Notes under the pieces: model-generated
Database searches by the model: none
Told to the model about the DNA's origin: nothing
Seen by the model: the letters and a program-made list of their open reading frames with translations, nothing else
Translations under genes and position numbers: made by a program
Part shown: piece after piece, positions 53,454 to 62,334 of the stretch
How positions within the stretch are numbered: the first letter of the stretch is position 1
How the letters are laid out: each line of letters starts with the position of its first letter
NCBI RefSeq assembly: GCF_000178115.2
Contig: NC_014828.1
Span: 310,001 to 374,000, forward strand
Direction of reading: 5' to 3'
Source: Ethanoligenens harbinense YUAN-3
GTDB lineage: Bacteria > Bacillota > Clostridia > Oscillospirales > Ethanoligenentaceae
DNA: 64,000 bases

Positions 53454-53509
53454 ATTCTACCTGCATGTGCCTTAACAGGTCTTTACGCGATCCTTAACCG
53501 TTTCTTAAT
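53454..53509 (-). promoter_or_regulatory. Putative activator-dependent promoter with four TTAAG-type direct repeats
   Basis: On the minus strand, a TAGAAT -10 (53454-53459) lacks a -35 match. In its place and above lie four direct repeats: GTTAAG (53471-53476), GTAAAG (53481-53486), GTTAAG (53493-53498) and ATTAAG (53504-53509), 10-12 bases apart, about one helical turn. OmpR/PhoB-family regulators bind such repeats and contact RNA polymerase at weak -35 regions. The neighbouring response regulator is the likely ligand. Confidence 0.55.
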
Positions 53510-53519
53510 TTCTGCGGGT

Positions 53520-54815
53520 TTACCGGACAGATGCGGCGGGGAACGGGATATGCAGCCGCACGGCAAACCCGCAGACGGTCTCCCCGCGCAGGCGATTCTC
53601 ACAGGCGAGAGTACCGCCCATCTGTTCCATCAGGTAGCGGGAGAGGTAGAGTCCCAGGCCGGAGCCGCTTTTTCCGGCGGCGTTTTTGCCGCGGTAGAAT
53701 TTGTTGCAGAGCAACGCGAGGTCGGACGGCGGCGCGCCCGGGCCGTTGTCCGCGATGGTGACGGAAAGCGCCGCACCCTCGAAAATGAAGGTGACCAGAA
53801 TGGCGCTGTCGGCATATTTATAGGAATTGTGGATGATGTTGTCGAACACCTGTTGGAGCCGCAGGCGGTCGAACCGCAGCAGGCAGGGCGGGATGGGTGA
53901 AACGGCTGTCCGCCCGTTGTAGTCTGCCGCGCGGAGCATTTCCCCCAACGCGGCGCTGTTTTCTTCAGAGGGTTCCACCGGCAGCTTTTGCAGTTCCTCC
54001 AGCGACGCGTGGAACAGATTGTTGATGAGCAGGCTGATCTGTTCCGCTTTGGCGTGGACGGTCTCCCAGTTTTTGCGCGCGGCGGCATCCGGCTCGCGCA
54101 CCAGCATCAGTTCCGTCACCGCAAGGATGGAGGCGACCGGGGTTTTGATGTCGTGGCTGAGCGAGGCCACCAGTTCCTTTTTGCTGCGGTTGGCACGGTA
54201 TTCGTTCTCTTTTGCGCGCGCCAGCTCGTCGCGCATGAGGTCGAAGCTTTCGGTGAACGGCCCGAACAGGTTTTCCTTGTCCATGGCGAGCGGGATGTCG
54301 AGATTGCCCGCCGCCACCCGCCTGGCAAACGCGTCGAGCAGCCGGAACGGGTGAATGAGCGAGTGCCGCAGCCAGAGCGAGAACCCTATGCAGAACAGCA
54401 GCGGCAGTGCCAGCAGGAGCAGCCCGGCAAAGAACAGCGCTTGCCGCTGCGCCTGCCGGTCCTGCGCGGCGTGGCTGTAAAACAGCACGTTGCCCACCAC
54501 GACGCCGTTTGCAGAGATGTCCAGCACGGTGTCCCGGCGCCTGACGGCGGAGAAAACGGTGGGCTCATCCAGCCCCGCGTGGGTGGCGGCGCGCACGTTG
54601 CCGTTTAAGTCCAGCACCGCATAGTCGATGTGGTAGGAAAGGCCGGGCAGGTCGTGCTTGTCCAGACGGTTCCACTGTTCACCAAGTGAGCGTGCGATGT
54701 CGTTATAGGCCGCCACCGGCACGTCGTTTTCTCCACCGCGCAGGATGAAAAACAGGAGAATGGCGCCGGCCGCGCAAAACAGCGCCATGAACGCATAGAG
54801 CGGTTTGAGGTTCAT
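53520..54815 (-). CDS. Sensor histidine kinase
   Basis: A 431-residue membrane kinase: helices at about 6-26 and 127-149 enclose an extracellular sensor of about 100 residues, followed by a HAMP-like linker, the phosphoacceptor His221 in SLSHDIKTPVASI, the N box NIIHNSYKYAD, and the G boxes DNGPGAP and SGSGLGLYLSRYL. It should phosphorylate the response regulator with which it overlaps by four bases. The sizeable extracellular domain separates it from BceS-type kinases that sense only through the transporter. Confidence 0.93.
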   Translation of the reverse strand: MNLKPLYAFMALFCAAGAILLFFILRGGENDVPVAAYNDIARSLGEQWNRLDKHDLPGLSYHIDYAVLDLNGNVRAATHAGLDEPTVFSAVRRRDTVLDISANGVVVGNVLFYSHAAQDRQAQRQALFFAGLLLLALPLLFCIGFSLWLRHSLIHPFRLLDAFARRVAAGNLDIPLAMDKENLFGPFTESFDLMRDELARAKENEYRANRSKKELVASLSHDIKTPVASILAVTELMLVREPDAAARKNWETVHAKAEQISLLINNLFHASLEELQKLPVEPSEENSAALGEMLRAADYNGRTAVSPIPPCLLRFDRLRLQQVFDNIIHNSYKYADSAILVTFIFEGAALSVTIADNGPGAPPSDLALLCNKFYRGKNAAGKSGSGLGLYLSRYLMEQMGGTLACENRLRGETVCGFAVRLHIPFPAASVR

Positions 54816-55504
54816 GGCGCGTCTCCTTCAAAACGATAGCCCGTTCCCCAAACGGTGAGGATGTGGACGGGATGGTTGGGGTCTTGTTCGATCTTTTCGC
54901 GCAGGCGGCGGATGTGGACGTTGAGCGTGCCGTCCCCGGTGACGGCGTCCTCCCACACGTTGCGGAACAGCTCCTCTTTGGGGATGATGCGCCCGCGGTT
55001 TTGCACCAGGTAGGCCAGCAGCTTGTATTCCATCGCTTTCAGCGTGAGCGGCGCACCGCTTTTTCGTACGCGCCCGGCGTCAAACTCGATGGAGAGATCA
55101 CCGCAGGAGAACGCGGACGCGTAACGGGCGGCGGTGCCTGCGCGCCGCCGTTTGAGCACCGCGCGCACCTTGGCCAGCAGCACGCTGAGCGAGTAGGGCT
55201 TCTGGATATAATCGTCGCCGCCGATGCCCAGCGCGAGGATCTGGTCGTCGTCGCTGGTGCGTGCGCTGATGAACAGGATGGGCGTGTCGCTGGTCTGCCG
55301 TAGGTGTTTGCAGAGCGAAAACCCCGAGCCGTCCGGCAGGTTGATGTCCAGCAAAATGACTTCCGCACGGTTGGCCTGCAGAAAGGTAAGGGCGGCGGGC
55401 ATGCCGGGCACCCACGCGGTGCTGACCTCAAACAGGTTGAAATAGTCGCAGGTGCTCTGTGCCAGCGCTTCTTCGTCGTCCACAATCAGGCAGTCGTATT
55501 CCAT
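54812..55504 (-). CDS. OmpR/PhoB-family response regulator
   Basis: The 230-residue regulator has a receiver domain (1-115; phosphoacceptor Asp53 in LLDINLPDG, acidic pair Asp9-Asp10, conserved Lys in the KPYSLSVLLAKV segment) and a winged-helix output domain (about 130-228) with LVQNRGRIIPKEELF and VHIRRLREKIE. It is the first gene of the regulator-kinase-ATPase-permease cluster. The ribosome site is AAAGGGATGCC. The repeats at 53471-53509 are its most likely target. Confidence 0.94.
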   Translation of the reverse strand: MEYDCLIVDDEEALAQSTCDYFNLFEVSTAWVPGMPAALTFLQANRAEVILLDINLPDGSGFSLCKHLRQTSDTPILFISARTSDDDQILALGIGGDDYIQKPYSLSVLLAKVRAVLKRRRAGTAARYASAFSCGDLSIEFDAGRVRKSGAPLTLKAMEYKLLAYLVQNRGRIIPKEELFRNVWEDAVTGDGTLNVHIRRLREKIEQDPNHPVHILTVWGTGYRFEGDAP

Positions 55505-55540
55505 GGCGCATCCCTTTCCGTACCGTTTTTACACAGTTGT

Positions 55541-55569
55541 ATTATAGCACGGTCGGCCGAGATGCTGAA
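55541..55569 (-). promoter_or_regulatory. Probable promoter of the two-component operon
   Basis: Minus-strand TTCAGC (55564-55569), 17 bases, perfect TATAAT (55541-55546), about 40 bases before the response regulator start. Confidence 0.5.
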
Positions 55570-55592
55570 GTCTGTGCTGCCGGAAAGCCTGC

Positions 55593-55632
55593 AAAAAAGC
55601 CCGCCTGTCCCGGTAAACGGGAAGGGCGGGCT
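55593..55632 (-). terminator. Terminator of the aminotransferase gene
   Basis: Minus-strand arms AAGCCCGCC and GGCGGGCTT with inner CCCG/CGGG, followed by TTTTGC, just past the aminotransferase stop. Confidence 0.85.
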
Positions 55633-55651
55633 TGAAGATGTGCGGAAGAAA

Positions 55652-56947
55652 TCAGGCGAGGACGGGCTTGCGTGTTCCCAGTTTTTCCACCGCTGCGAGC
55701 TTTACGCAGAGTGTGAACAGGGAAATGGCGGTGCGCAGCTCGCTCAGCGGCGGCACGCTGGGCGCGATGCGGATGTTGCGGTCGCGCGGGTCGCGCCCGT
55801 ACGGATAGGTCGCGCCCGCCGGGGTGGTTACCACGCCGGCCTCGCGGCAGAGCTGCACGATGCGGGCGGCGCAGCCGTCCGGCGCGTTGAAGCTGATGAA
55901 ATAGCCGCCGTGCGGGTGTGTCCATTCGGCAATGTCCAGCCCGCCCAGCTCAGCCTGCAAAATCTCCTGCACCGCCGCAAATTTCGGCGCAAGGATGGCC
56001 TGGTGCTTTTTCATGTGCGCCTCCACACCCGCACGGTCTTTGAAGAAACGCAGGTGCCGCAGCTGGTTGAGTTTATCCGGCCCGATGGTCTGGGCGGAGA
56101 GGTGCCTGCGGATGTCGGCAATATTGGTCTCGCTGGCCGCCATGGCCGCCACGCCCGCCCCCGGGAAGGTGATTTTGGAGGTGGAGGTGAACAGATATAC
56201 CATATCCGGCCGGCCCTGCGCGGCGCAGGCGTCCAGGATGTTCTTCAGCTCGTCGTGCTCGTCGCGAATATGGTGCACGCAATAGGCGTTGTCCCAGAAG
56301 ATGCGGAAATCGGCGGCGGCCGGGCGCAGGGCGGCGAATGCGTCCACCACCGCGTCGGAATAGGTCTTGCCTTCCGGATTGGAATATTTCGGCACGCACC
56401 AGATGCCCTTGACAGCCGGGTCGTGTTTCGCAAGGTCTTTCACTGTGGCCATGTCGGGGCCGTCTTCCCGCATCTCCACGGGCACCATTTCGATGCCCAG
56501 ACTTTCGCACACGGTGAAATGCCGGTCGTAACCCGGCACCGGGCAGAGGAATTTGACCCGCTCCAGCCTGCTCCACGGGGTGCCGCCCAGCACGCCGTAG
56601 AGCATGGCGCGGGCGATGGTGTCATACATCAGGTTCAGGCTGGAGTTGCCACCCACCATGACGTTTTCAGGCCGCACCTCCAACAGGTCGGCAAAGAGGC
56701 GCTTCATGCCGGGCAGGCCGTCTAAACCCCCGTAGTTGCGGCAGTCGGTGCCGTCTTCGGAGATGCAGGCTTCCGCACTGCTCACACAGGTGAGCAGCGG
56801 TGTGGAGAGGTCGAGCTGCTCCCGGCCGGGCTTGCCCCGCGCCATATTTAGCTGTAGGCCCTGCGCCCGGCAGGCATCATATTGCTCCGTGAGCTGTTTT
56901 TTGAGCGCCAGCAGTTGCTCGCGCGAAAGCGACGAAAGATTAGACAT
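55652..56947 (-). CDS. Class I/II aminotransferase, aspartate aminotransferase Ic-like
   Basis: A 431-residue PLP-dependent enzyme. The PLP lysine lies in TSTSKITFPGAG; substrate and cofactor sites are seen in NYGGLDGLPGMKRLF, GGNSSLNLMYDT, WCVPKYSNPEGKTYSD and FWDNAYCVHH. This pattern belongs to the stand-alone MocR-like aminotransferase group annotated as aspartate aminotransferase (subgroup Ic). It most likely moves the amino group between aspartate or a similar acid and 2-oxoglutarate; the true substrate is not certain. It is a monocistronic gene with a clear promoter at 57020-57048 and a terminator after it. Confidence 0.88.
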   Translation of the reverse strand: MSNLSSLSREQLLALKKQLTEQYDACRAQGLQLNMARGKPGREQLDLSTPLLTCVSSAEACISEDGTDCRNYGGLDGLPGMKRLFADLLEVRPENVMVGGNSSLNLMYDTIARAMLYGVLGGTPWSRLERVKFLCPVPGYDRHFTVCESLGIEMVPVEMREDGPDMATVKDLAKHDPAVKGIWCVPKYSNPEGKTYSDAVVDAFAALRPAAADFRIFWDNAYCVHHIRDEHDELKNILDACAAQGRPDMVYLFTSTSKITFPGAGVAAMAASETNIADIRRHLSAQTIGPDKLNQLRHLRFFKDRAGVEAHMKKHQAILAPKFAAVQEILQAELGGLDIAEWTHPHGGYFISFNAPDGCAARIVQLCREAGVVTTPAGATYPYGRDPRDRNIRIAPSVPPLSELRTAISLFTLCVKLAAVEKLGTRKPVLA

Positions 56948-57019
56948 GGATCCTGTCCTCCAGAAATGCCCGGCGGGTTGTATACGGCTTGCCGGGTCAA
57001 AATTGCGTTCAGCGCTCCT

Positions 57020-57048
57020 ATTATACTGCGAGATCGCGTTTTTTGCAA
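57020..57048 (-). promoter_or_regulatory. Promoter of the aminotransferase gene
   Basis: Minus-strand TTGCAA (57043-57048), 17 bases, perfect TATAAT (57020-57025). Confidence 0.75.
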
Positions 57049-57065
57049 GTTTATTTTAAATAAAC
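57049..57065. promoter_or_regulatory. Perfect AT palindrome next to the aminotransferase -35
   Basis: GTTTATTT-t-AAATAAAC, 8-base arms around one base, touching the -35 box on its upstream side. Position suits an activator or repressor site. It also provides the T-rich tail of the larC terminator, so a regulatory role is not assured. Confidence 0.45.
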
Positions 57066-57120
57066 TGCAAAACATCTTGTGCAAGCAGGATGAGCAACCT
57101 GCAGCAGAAGATGTTTTGCA
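57066..57120 (-). terminator. Hairpin with 13-base perfect arms after larC
   Basis: TGCAAAACATCTT and AAGATGTTTTGCA enclose an inner GCAGG/CCTGC stem and are followed on the minus strand by GTTTATTTT. Probably the larC terminator, though its outer stem is AT-rich, unlike others here. Confidence 0.6.
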
Positions 57121-57144
57121 TAAATTCCATATAAAAAATCATTT

Positions 57145-58482
57145 TTATGCGAACGGATGTCCGCTGTGTGCGGACGGTTCCCAGCGTGCTTCTCCCGCTG
57201 CCGCGCGTGCCCGCGCCTCGGTATCCACCCGTGTGATGGGGATGCCCGCGCGTTCCGCCGCCGCGTGCAGGGACTCGAACTCCGGCTTGATCTTTTCCAC
57301 GCCGCCGAACGTGCTGCGTTTGAGACGAATCTTGCCGTAGGGCGTATCCACCGCGCCGAAGCCGCGCGCCATCACGATGCGCTCGCTTTCGCGGGTGCGC
57401 AGGCCGATGGCGCCGGTGTGCGCGAAGATGATTTCCGTCATCGTTTCCTCCAGCTCCGGCGCGCAGAGCACGGTGAGCAGCCAGGCGGGGCGGTTTTTTT
57501 TCATGAATACCGGTGTGTAATAGGCATCCGCCGCGCCGGCCGCAAACAGCAGCTCGAGCGCGTGGCCCAGCGCTTCGCCGGTGGAATCGTCGATGCAGGT
57601 TTCCAGCACACGCACACGGTCGCGCCCCGGGTCTGCCGTTTGCTCCGTTTCTCCCAGAAATGCGCGTAAAATGTTTGCGTGAGGAAACTCCCGCTTGCCG
57701 CCGCCATAGCCCGTTTTTTCCACACGCATGGCCGGCATGGGGCCAAACCCGCGCGCGAGCCCCGCCGCGATGGCCGCGCCGGTGGGTGTGACCATCTCGC
57801 CGTCCACGTCTTTGGTGCGGTAGGGGATGCGCGCGGCGCGCAAAATTTCCGCCGTGGCGGGCGCGGGCACCGGCAGCAGCCCGTGGGCGCAGCGCACAAA
57901 GCCGCCGCCCTCGGTGAGCGGGGAGAAGCGGATGTCCTGCGCACCCAACGCGTCCACACAGACCGCCGCGCCCACGATGTCGGCAATGGAATCCGCCGCG
58001 CCCACCTCGTGGAAATGGATTTCCTCCAGCGGCAGGCCGTGCACCTTGGCTTCGGCGCGGGCGACAAACCCGAAAATGGTTTTGGACAGCTCCCGCACGG
58101 CGGGGGAAAGCGCGCTGGCGTCCAGCAGCGCTTCGATGTCGTGCAGGTTGCGGTGGGCGTGGTGCGCACTGTGCGGCGTGTCCTGCACGGCGGTCGCGTG
58201 GACGTGCTCATGGTGATGGTCATGTTCCCCCGCGTGATGATGGTCGTGTTCGTGATGATGCGCACTGCCATCCTCGGGTTCCTCATGTGTCAGAATGACG
58301 TTGTAATCAGTGCAGAGGATGCCGTGCGTCTGTTTTTTGGTGATCTCGATGCGGAAATCGTCGGTGTGCAGGCTTGCGAGCGCGTCGCGCAGCGTTTGCT
58401 CCGGCGCGCCGAGGTCGAGCAGCGCCGCCACGAACATATCGCCCGAGATACCTGCCTGGCAGTCTATGTATAATGTTTTCAT
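57145..58482 (-). CDS. larC: Nickel pincer cofactor biosynthesis protein LarC
   Basis: LarC inserts nickel into the pyridinium dithiocarboxylate precursor, giving the NPN cofactor of lactate racemase-type enzymes. The 445-residue protein starts [17 protein letters not shown], has the family block [20 protein letters not shown] and a complete C-terminal half with [13 protein letters not shown] and FMKKNRPA. Residues 75-111 are His-rich (19 of them near 75-92) and may store metal. The gene is one continuous frame, whereas Lactobacillus plantarum makes LarC by frameshifting between two frames. larB and larE are not in this window. AGGAGG precedes the ATG. Confidence 0.94.
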   Translation of the reverse strand: MKTLYIDCQAGISGDMFVAALLDLGAPEQTLRDALASLHTDDFRIEITKKQTHGILCTDYNVILTHEEPEDGSAHHHEHDHHHAGEHDHHHEHVHATAVQDTPHSAHHAHRNLHDIEALLDASALSPAVRELSKTIFGFVARAEAKVHGLPLEEIHFHEVGAADSIADIVGAAVCVDALGAQDIRFSPLTEGGGFVRCAHGLLPVPAPATAEILRAARIPYRTKDVDGEMVTPTGAAIAAGLARGFGPMPAMRVEKTGYGGGKREFPHANILRAFLGETEQTADPGRDRVRVLETCIDDSTGEALGHALELLFAAGAADAYYTPVFMKKNRPAWLLTVLCAPELEETMTEIIFAHTGAIGLRTRESERIVMARGFGAVDTPYGKIRLKRSTFGGVEKIKPEFESLHAAAERAGIPITRVDTEARARAAAGEARWEPSAHSGHPFA

Positions 58483-58556
58483 TCCACGTCCTCCTTTGAC
58501 GCGCCCGCCGCCCGTGCGGGCTGTGCGCCGATTGTTTGCACAGGGTAGACCTGAGC

Positions 58557-59951
58557 TTAAAAGCCGGCTGTGCCGGCGGTGCGCGGGAAGGGAAGCACAT
58601 CGCGGATATTGCCGATGCCGGTGAGGTACATCACCAGCCGCTCGAACCCCAGCCCGAACCCGGCATGCCGTGCGCCGCCAAACCGCCGCAGGTCAAGATA
58701 CCAGCGGTAGGCCTCGATGGGCATGCCCAGTTCCTCCATACGCGTAAGCAGCACGGTTTCGCGCTCCTCGCGCTGCGAGCCGCCGATGATCTCCCCGATG
58801 CCCGGCACCAGCAGGTCCATGGCCGCCACGGTTTTGCCATCGCCGTTTTGCCGCATGTAAAACGCCTTGATCTCTTTGGGATAATCCACCACGAAAACCG
58901 GCGCCTTAAAGATTTCTTCCGTCAAATACCGTTCATGCTCGGTCTGTAGATCGCAACCCCAGGACACCGGATAGCTGAAGCGCGCGTTTTCCTTTTCAAG
59001 CAGCTTCACCGCCTCGGTGTAGGTCACGCAGGCAAAGTCCGAAGTGGCCACATGCTCCAGGCGCGCGAGCAGGCCCTTGTCCACATATTGGTTTAAAAAC
59101 GCCAGTTCGTCCGGGCATTCGTCCAGCACGGTTTTCAGTACCGCCTGCATCATGTCCCGTGCGAGCGCGCGGTCGTCGTCCAGGTCGGCGAAGGCGATTT
59201 CCGGCTCCACCATCCAGAATTCCGCCGCGTGGCGGGTGGTGTTGGAATTTTCGGCGCGGAACGTGGGCCCGAACGTATAGATCTTGCCGAACGCCAGCGC
59301 CATGCTCTCGCCTTCCAACTGGCCGGAGACCGTCAGGCTCACCGGCCGCCCGAAGAAATCTTTTGAAAAATCCACTGCGCCGTCCGGCGTGCGGGGCGGG
59401 TCGGCGATGTCCAGCACCGTCAGGCGGAACATTTCGCCCGCGCCCTCGGCATCGCTGGCAGTGATGATGGGCGTGTGGATATATTGGAAGCCGTGCGTGT
59501 GGAAGAAGCGGTGGATAGCCAGCGCCGCCGTCGATCGGATGCGGAACGCCGCACCCAGCGTGTTGGCGCGCGGCCGCAGGTGCGGCATGGTGCGCAGGAA
59601 TTCCAGCGTGTGGCGTTTTTTCTGGAGCGGGTAGTCGGGCGGGCATGTGCCCTCGATCTCCACCGACGCGGCGTGCAGTTCGAACGGCTGGCGCGCCTGC
59701 GGCGTGAGCGCGAGCCGCCCGCGCACGACCACCGCCGCGCCTACGCCCAGTTTCATCACCTCGCCGAAATTGGTGAGCGCCTGCTCGTCGCATACCGCCT
59801 GCAAATGTCCGAAACAGCTGCCGTCGTTCAGCTCCAGAAAACCGATGGATTTGGAGTGCCGTAAAGTGCGTACCCACCCGGCCACCGTGATGTCTGCCGC
59901 CGTAAAGCTGTCTGCGCGGGCGAACAAGTCCCGTATCTCCGTGCGCTGCAT
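58557..59951 (-). CDS. asnS: Asparaginyl-tRNA synthetase
   Basis: A class IIb synthetase of 464 residues. The N-terminal OB-fold (about 1-115: [22 protein letters not shown]) binds the anticodon; motif 2 appears as [15 protein letters not shown] and motif 3 as [16 protein letters not shown]. The FRAENS signature separates AsnRS from AspRS. MQRTEI at 59951 has GGGAG 9 bases upstream; the ATG two codons earlier lies too close to it. The gene is read away from recJ. Confidence 0.96.
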   Translation of the reverse strand: MQRTEIRDLFARADSFTAADITVAGWVRTLRHSKSIGFLELNDGSCFGHLQAVCDEQALTNFGEVMKLGVGAAVVVRGRLALTPQARQPFELHAASVEIEGTCPPDYPLQKKRHTLEFLRTMPHLRPRANTLGAAFRIRSTAALAIHRFFHTHGFQYIHTPIITASDAEGAGEMFRLTVLDIADPPRTPDGAVDFSKDFFGRPVSLTVSGQLEGESMALAFGKIYTFGPTFRAENSNTTRHAAEFWMVEPEIAFADLDDDRALARDMMQAVLKTVLDECPDELAFLNQYVDKGLLARLEHVATSDFACVTYTEAVKLLEKENARFSYPVSWGCDLQTEHERYLTEEIFKAPVFVVDYPKEIKAFYMRQNGDGKTVAAMDLLVPGIGEIIGGSQREERETVLLTRMEELGMPIEAYRWYLDLRRFGGARHAGFGLGFERLVMYLTGIGNIRDVLPFPRTAGTAGF

Positions 59952-60107
59952 GTGCATATCTCCCGCCTTTGCGAATTTGGCTGCGCGCGCCTTTCCCGGG
60001 CCGCGTGCATGTCCCTGTTATTATAGTATGTTTGCAAATGCCTTGCAATATTTACCCGCCCGCGGGCGTGGATGCAAAAAATCCGGCCTGCGGGGCACGC
60101 TATATGG

Positions 60108-60135
60108 TTGACAATGCCGCCGCCCATGCTACAAT
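60108..60135 (+). promoter_or_regulatory. Promoter of recJ
   Basis: Perfect TTGACA (60108-60113), 16 bases, TACAAT (60130-60135). It lies inside the long upstream frame of recJ and therefore argues for the TTG start at 60173. Confidence 0.75.
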
Positions 60136-60172
60136 GAATTGTACACCATACAAGGGGAACGGAGGCGAGGGT

Positions 60173-62212
60173 TTGCGCGAATGGATCATCGGCGCGCCGG
60201 AGGAACAGGCCGCGCGCACCCTGCGGGACGCGGGCGCATCCCCGGTGCTGGCCCGTCTGCTCGCCCTGCGCGGCTTTGCGGACGCGGACGGCGCGCAGGC
60301 GTTCCTCGACTGCGCGGGCACGCTGCACGATCCGTTGCTGCTGGCGGATATGCCCCGCGCGGCAGAGCGCGTGCGGCAGGCCATTGAGAAGAAAGAAACA
60401 ATCGCCGTTTACGGAGACTACGACGTGGACGGCGTGACGGCCGCCGCGCTGCTTACCGGCTACCTGCGCGAACAGGGCGCGGACGCATTCGCCTACCTGC
60501 CCGAGCGAGAGAGCGAGGGCTATGGTCTGAACAGTCCGGCGCTTGCCCGGCTGCGCGCCTGCGGCGCAGCGCTCTGCATCACGGTGGACACCGGCATCTC
60601 CGCGCTGGAGGAAGCCGAATCCGCGCGTGAATGGGGGCTGGATCTCATCGTCACCGACCACCATGAGCCGCACGCGGAGTTGCCGGGCGCCTTCGCGGTG
60701 GTGGACCCCAAGCGGCCGGACTGCCCCTATCCGTTCAAGGGGCTGGCGGGCGTGGGCGTGGCGTTCAAGCTGGCCTGCGCCGTGGAGGGACCGGGGAGTG
60801 AAACCGCGCTGTTTGCGCGATACGGCGACCTGCTCTGTCTGGGCACGGTGGCGGATGTGGTGCCGCTGCTGGATGAAAACCGTGTGCTGGTAAAACGGGG
60901 GCTGGACATGTTCGCACAGGCGGGCAGGCCGGGGCTGGCCGCGCTTTTGGAACAGGCGGGTGCGGGCGGCAAAGCGCCAAACGCGTCTTTGCTGGCGTTC
61001 ACCGTCGCGCCGCGTATCAACGCTGCCGGGCGGATGGACAGCGCCCTGCCCGCGCTGGAACTGCTTCTCACCGCGTCTCCCGCGCGGGCGAAGACGCTGG
61101 CGGAGCACCTCTGCGCCTGCAACGACGCGCGCAAGCGCGAAGAAGCGCGTATTTTGGAGGAAACCGAAGCCGTCATCCACGCGGATGGCCTGCTGCAGAA
61201 CAAAGTGCTCATCGTGGCGGGCGAAGGCTGGGCCGACGGCGTGATCGGCATTGTGGCGGCGCGCCTGACCGAACGTTTCGAGCGTCCGGCCATGGTGCTT
61301 TCGTTCGGGGAGGACGGCGTGGGGCGCGCGTCCTGTCGCAGTTTCGAGGGGTTTGCGCTGCATAAGGCGCTGAGCGCGTGCGCGCCGCTGCTCGAAAAAT
61401 ACGGCGGGCACGCGCTGGCGGCGGGGTTTTCCATCCGGAGGGAGAACCTGCCCGCGTTCCGCGAGACGGTGGAAGCGTTTGCGGCGGACTGCGACATCCT
61501 GCCCGTGCTGCGGCTGGACTGCGCGCTGGACGCGGAAGACCTGACGCTGGCTGCGGCCGAGGACTGCGCCCGGCTCGAACCCTGCGGTGCGGAAAACCCC
61601 GCTCCGCTGTTCTATCTGGAAGACGTGCTGGTGGCGGAGGTGCGGCCGCTCTCGGGCGGAAAGCACCTGCGGCTTGCCTGCCGGATGGGCGGGCGGCCGT
61701 TTGACGCGCTGGTTTTCGGCGCGGAGCGGATGGGCCGGACGTTCGCCAAAGGCGATGTGCTCGACTTGGCCGCGGAGCTTTCGGTGAACGAGTGGCAGGG
61801 GCGGCGCAGCCTGTCCGTGCTGGTGCGCGCCGTGCGGGAGAGCGCGGCGCTTGCGCGCCAGCGGGCGCGTTACCGGCGTCTGCGCGCGGGCGAGGAAGAC
61901 GGCGCGCCGCCCGGCCGGAAAGCCTGCGCGCTGGTCTGGCGCACGCTCGCGGCGCACGACGGCGGCGTGCTCGAACCCAAACGTGTCTGCGGCGCGCTGC
62001 GCCTGCAGATGCCGGAGCTGGACTATACGCAGTTTCTGCTCATTTTGGACGTGTTCCGCGAAACCGGGCTGGCGGCGTTTTCGCGGGGCGAAGGCGGCCT
62101 GGCGGTGCGTGTGGAAACGGATATGAAGGTGCGGCTGGAAGACAGCCCGCTCATGCGGCGGCTGATGGGCGCAGGCGGGCATAGCCCGCATGTAAGCTCA
62201 GGGCGGGTATAG
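60173..62212 (+). CDS. recJ: Single-strand DNA exonuclease RecJ
   Basis: A 679-residue DHH-family 5'-3' exonuclease used in mismatch and recombination repair. Visible are YGDYDVDGVTAAALL (motif I), VTVDTGIS-type ITVDTGISA (motif II), VTDHHEPH (DHH, motif III), GTVADVVPLLDENR (motif IV) and the DHHA1 part with GHALAAGFSI. The C-terminal OB-fold and helical extension reach the end. The start is TTG, 7 bases after GGAGG and downstream of the promoter at 60108-60135. In related genomes recJ is followed by apt and relA; here relA follows directly. Confidence 0.94.
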   Translation: MREWIIGAPEEQAARTLRDAGASPVLARLLALRGFADADGAQAFLDCAGTLHDPLLLADMPRAAERVRQAIEKKETIAVYGDYDVDGVTAAALLTGYLREQGADAFAYLPERESEGYGLNSPALARLRACGAALCITVDTGISALEEAESAREWGLDLIVTDHHEPHAELPGAFAVVDPKRPDCPYPFKGLAGVGVAFKLACAVEGPGSETALFARYGDLLCLGTVADVVPLLDENRVLVKRGLDMFAQAGRPGLAALLEQAGAGGKAPNASLLAFTVAPRINAAGRMDSALPALELLLTASPARAKTLAEHLCACNDARKREEARILEETEAVIHADGLLQNKVLIVAGEGWADGVIGIVAARLTERFERPAMVLSFGEDGVGRASCRSFEGFALHKALSACAPLLEKYGGHALAAGFSIRRENLPAFRETVEAFAADCDILPVLRLDCALDAEDLTLAAAEDCARLEPCGAENPAPLFYLEDVLVAEVRPLSGGKHLRLACRMGGRPFDALVFGAERMGRTFAKGDVLDLAAELSVNEWQGRRSLSVLVRAVRESAALARQRARYRRLRAGEEDGAPPGRKACALVWRTLAAHDGGVLEPKRVCGALRLQMPELDYTQFLLILDVFRETGLAAFSRGEGGLAVRVETDMKVRLEDSPLMRRLMGAGGHSPHVSSGRV

Positions 62213-62334
62213 TCTCGGGTTTAGGCGGGCCTGCGGGGTCGGACCGCGCACAGCCTGAACGGACGGTGCGTTTGGCGGCCTGAACGATATATATCATCGA
62301 CAGGGAAGGCGCTTTGGCGTTTGGGGTGGCAAAT

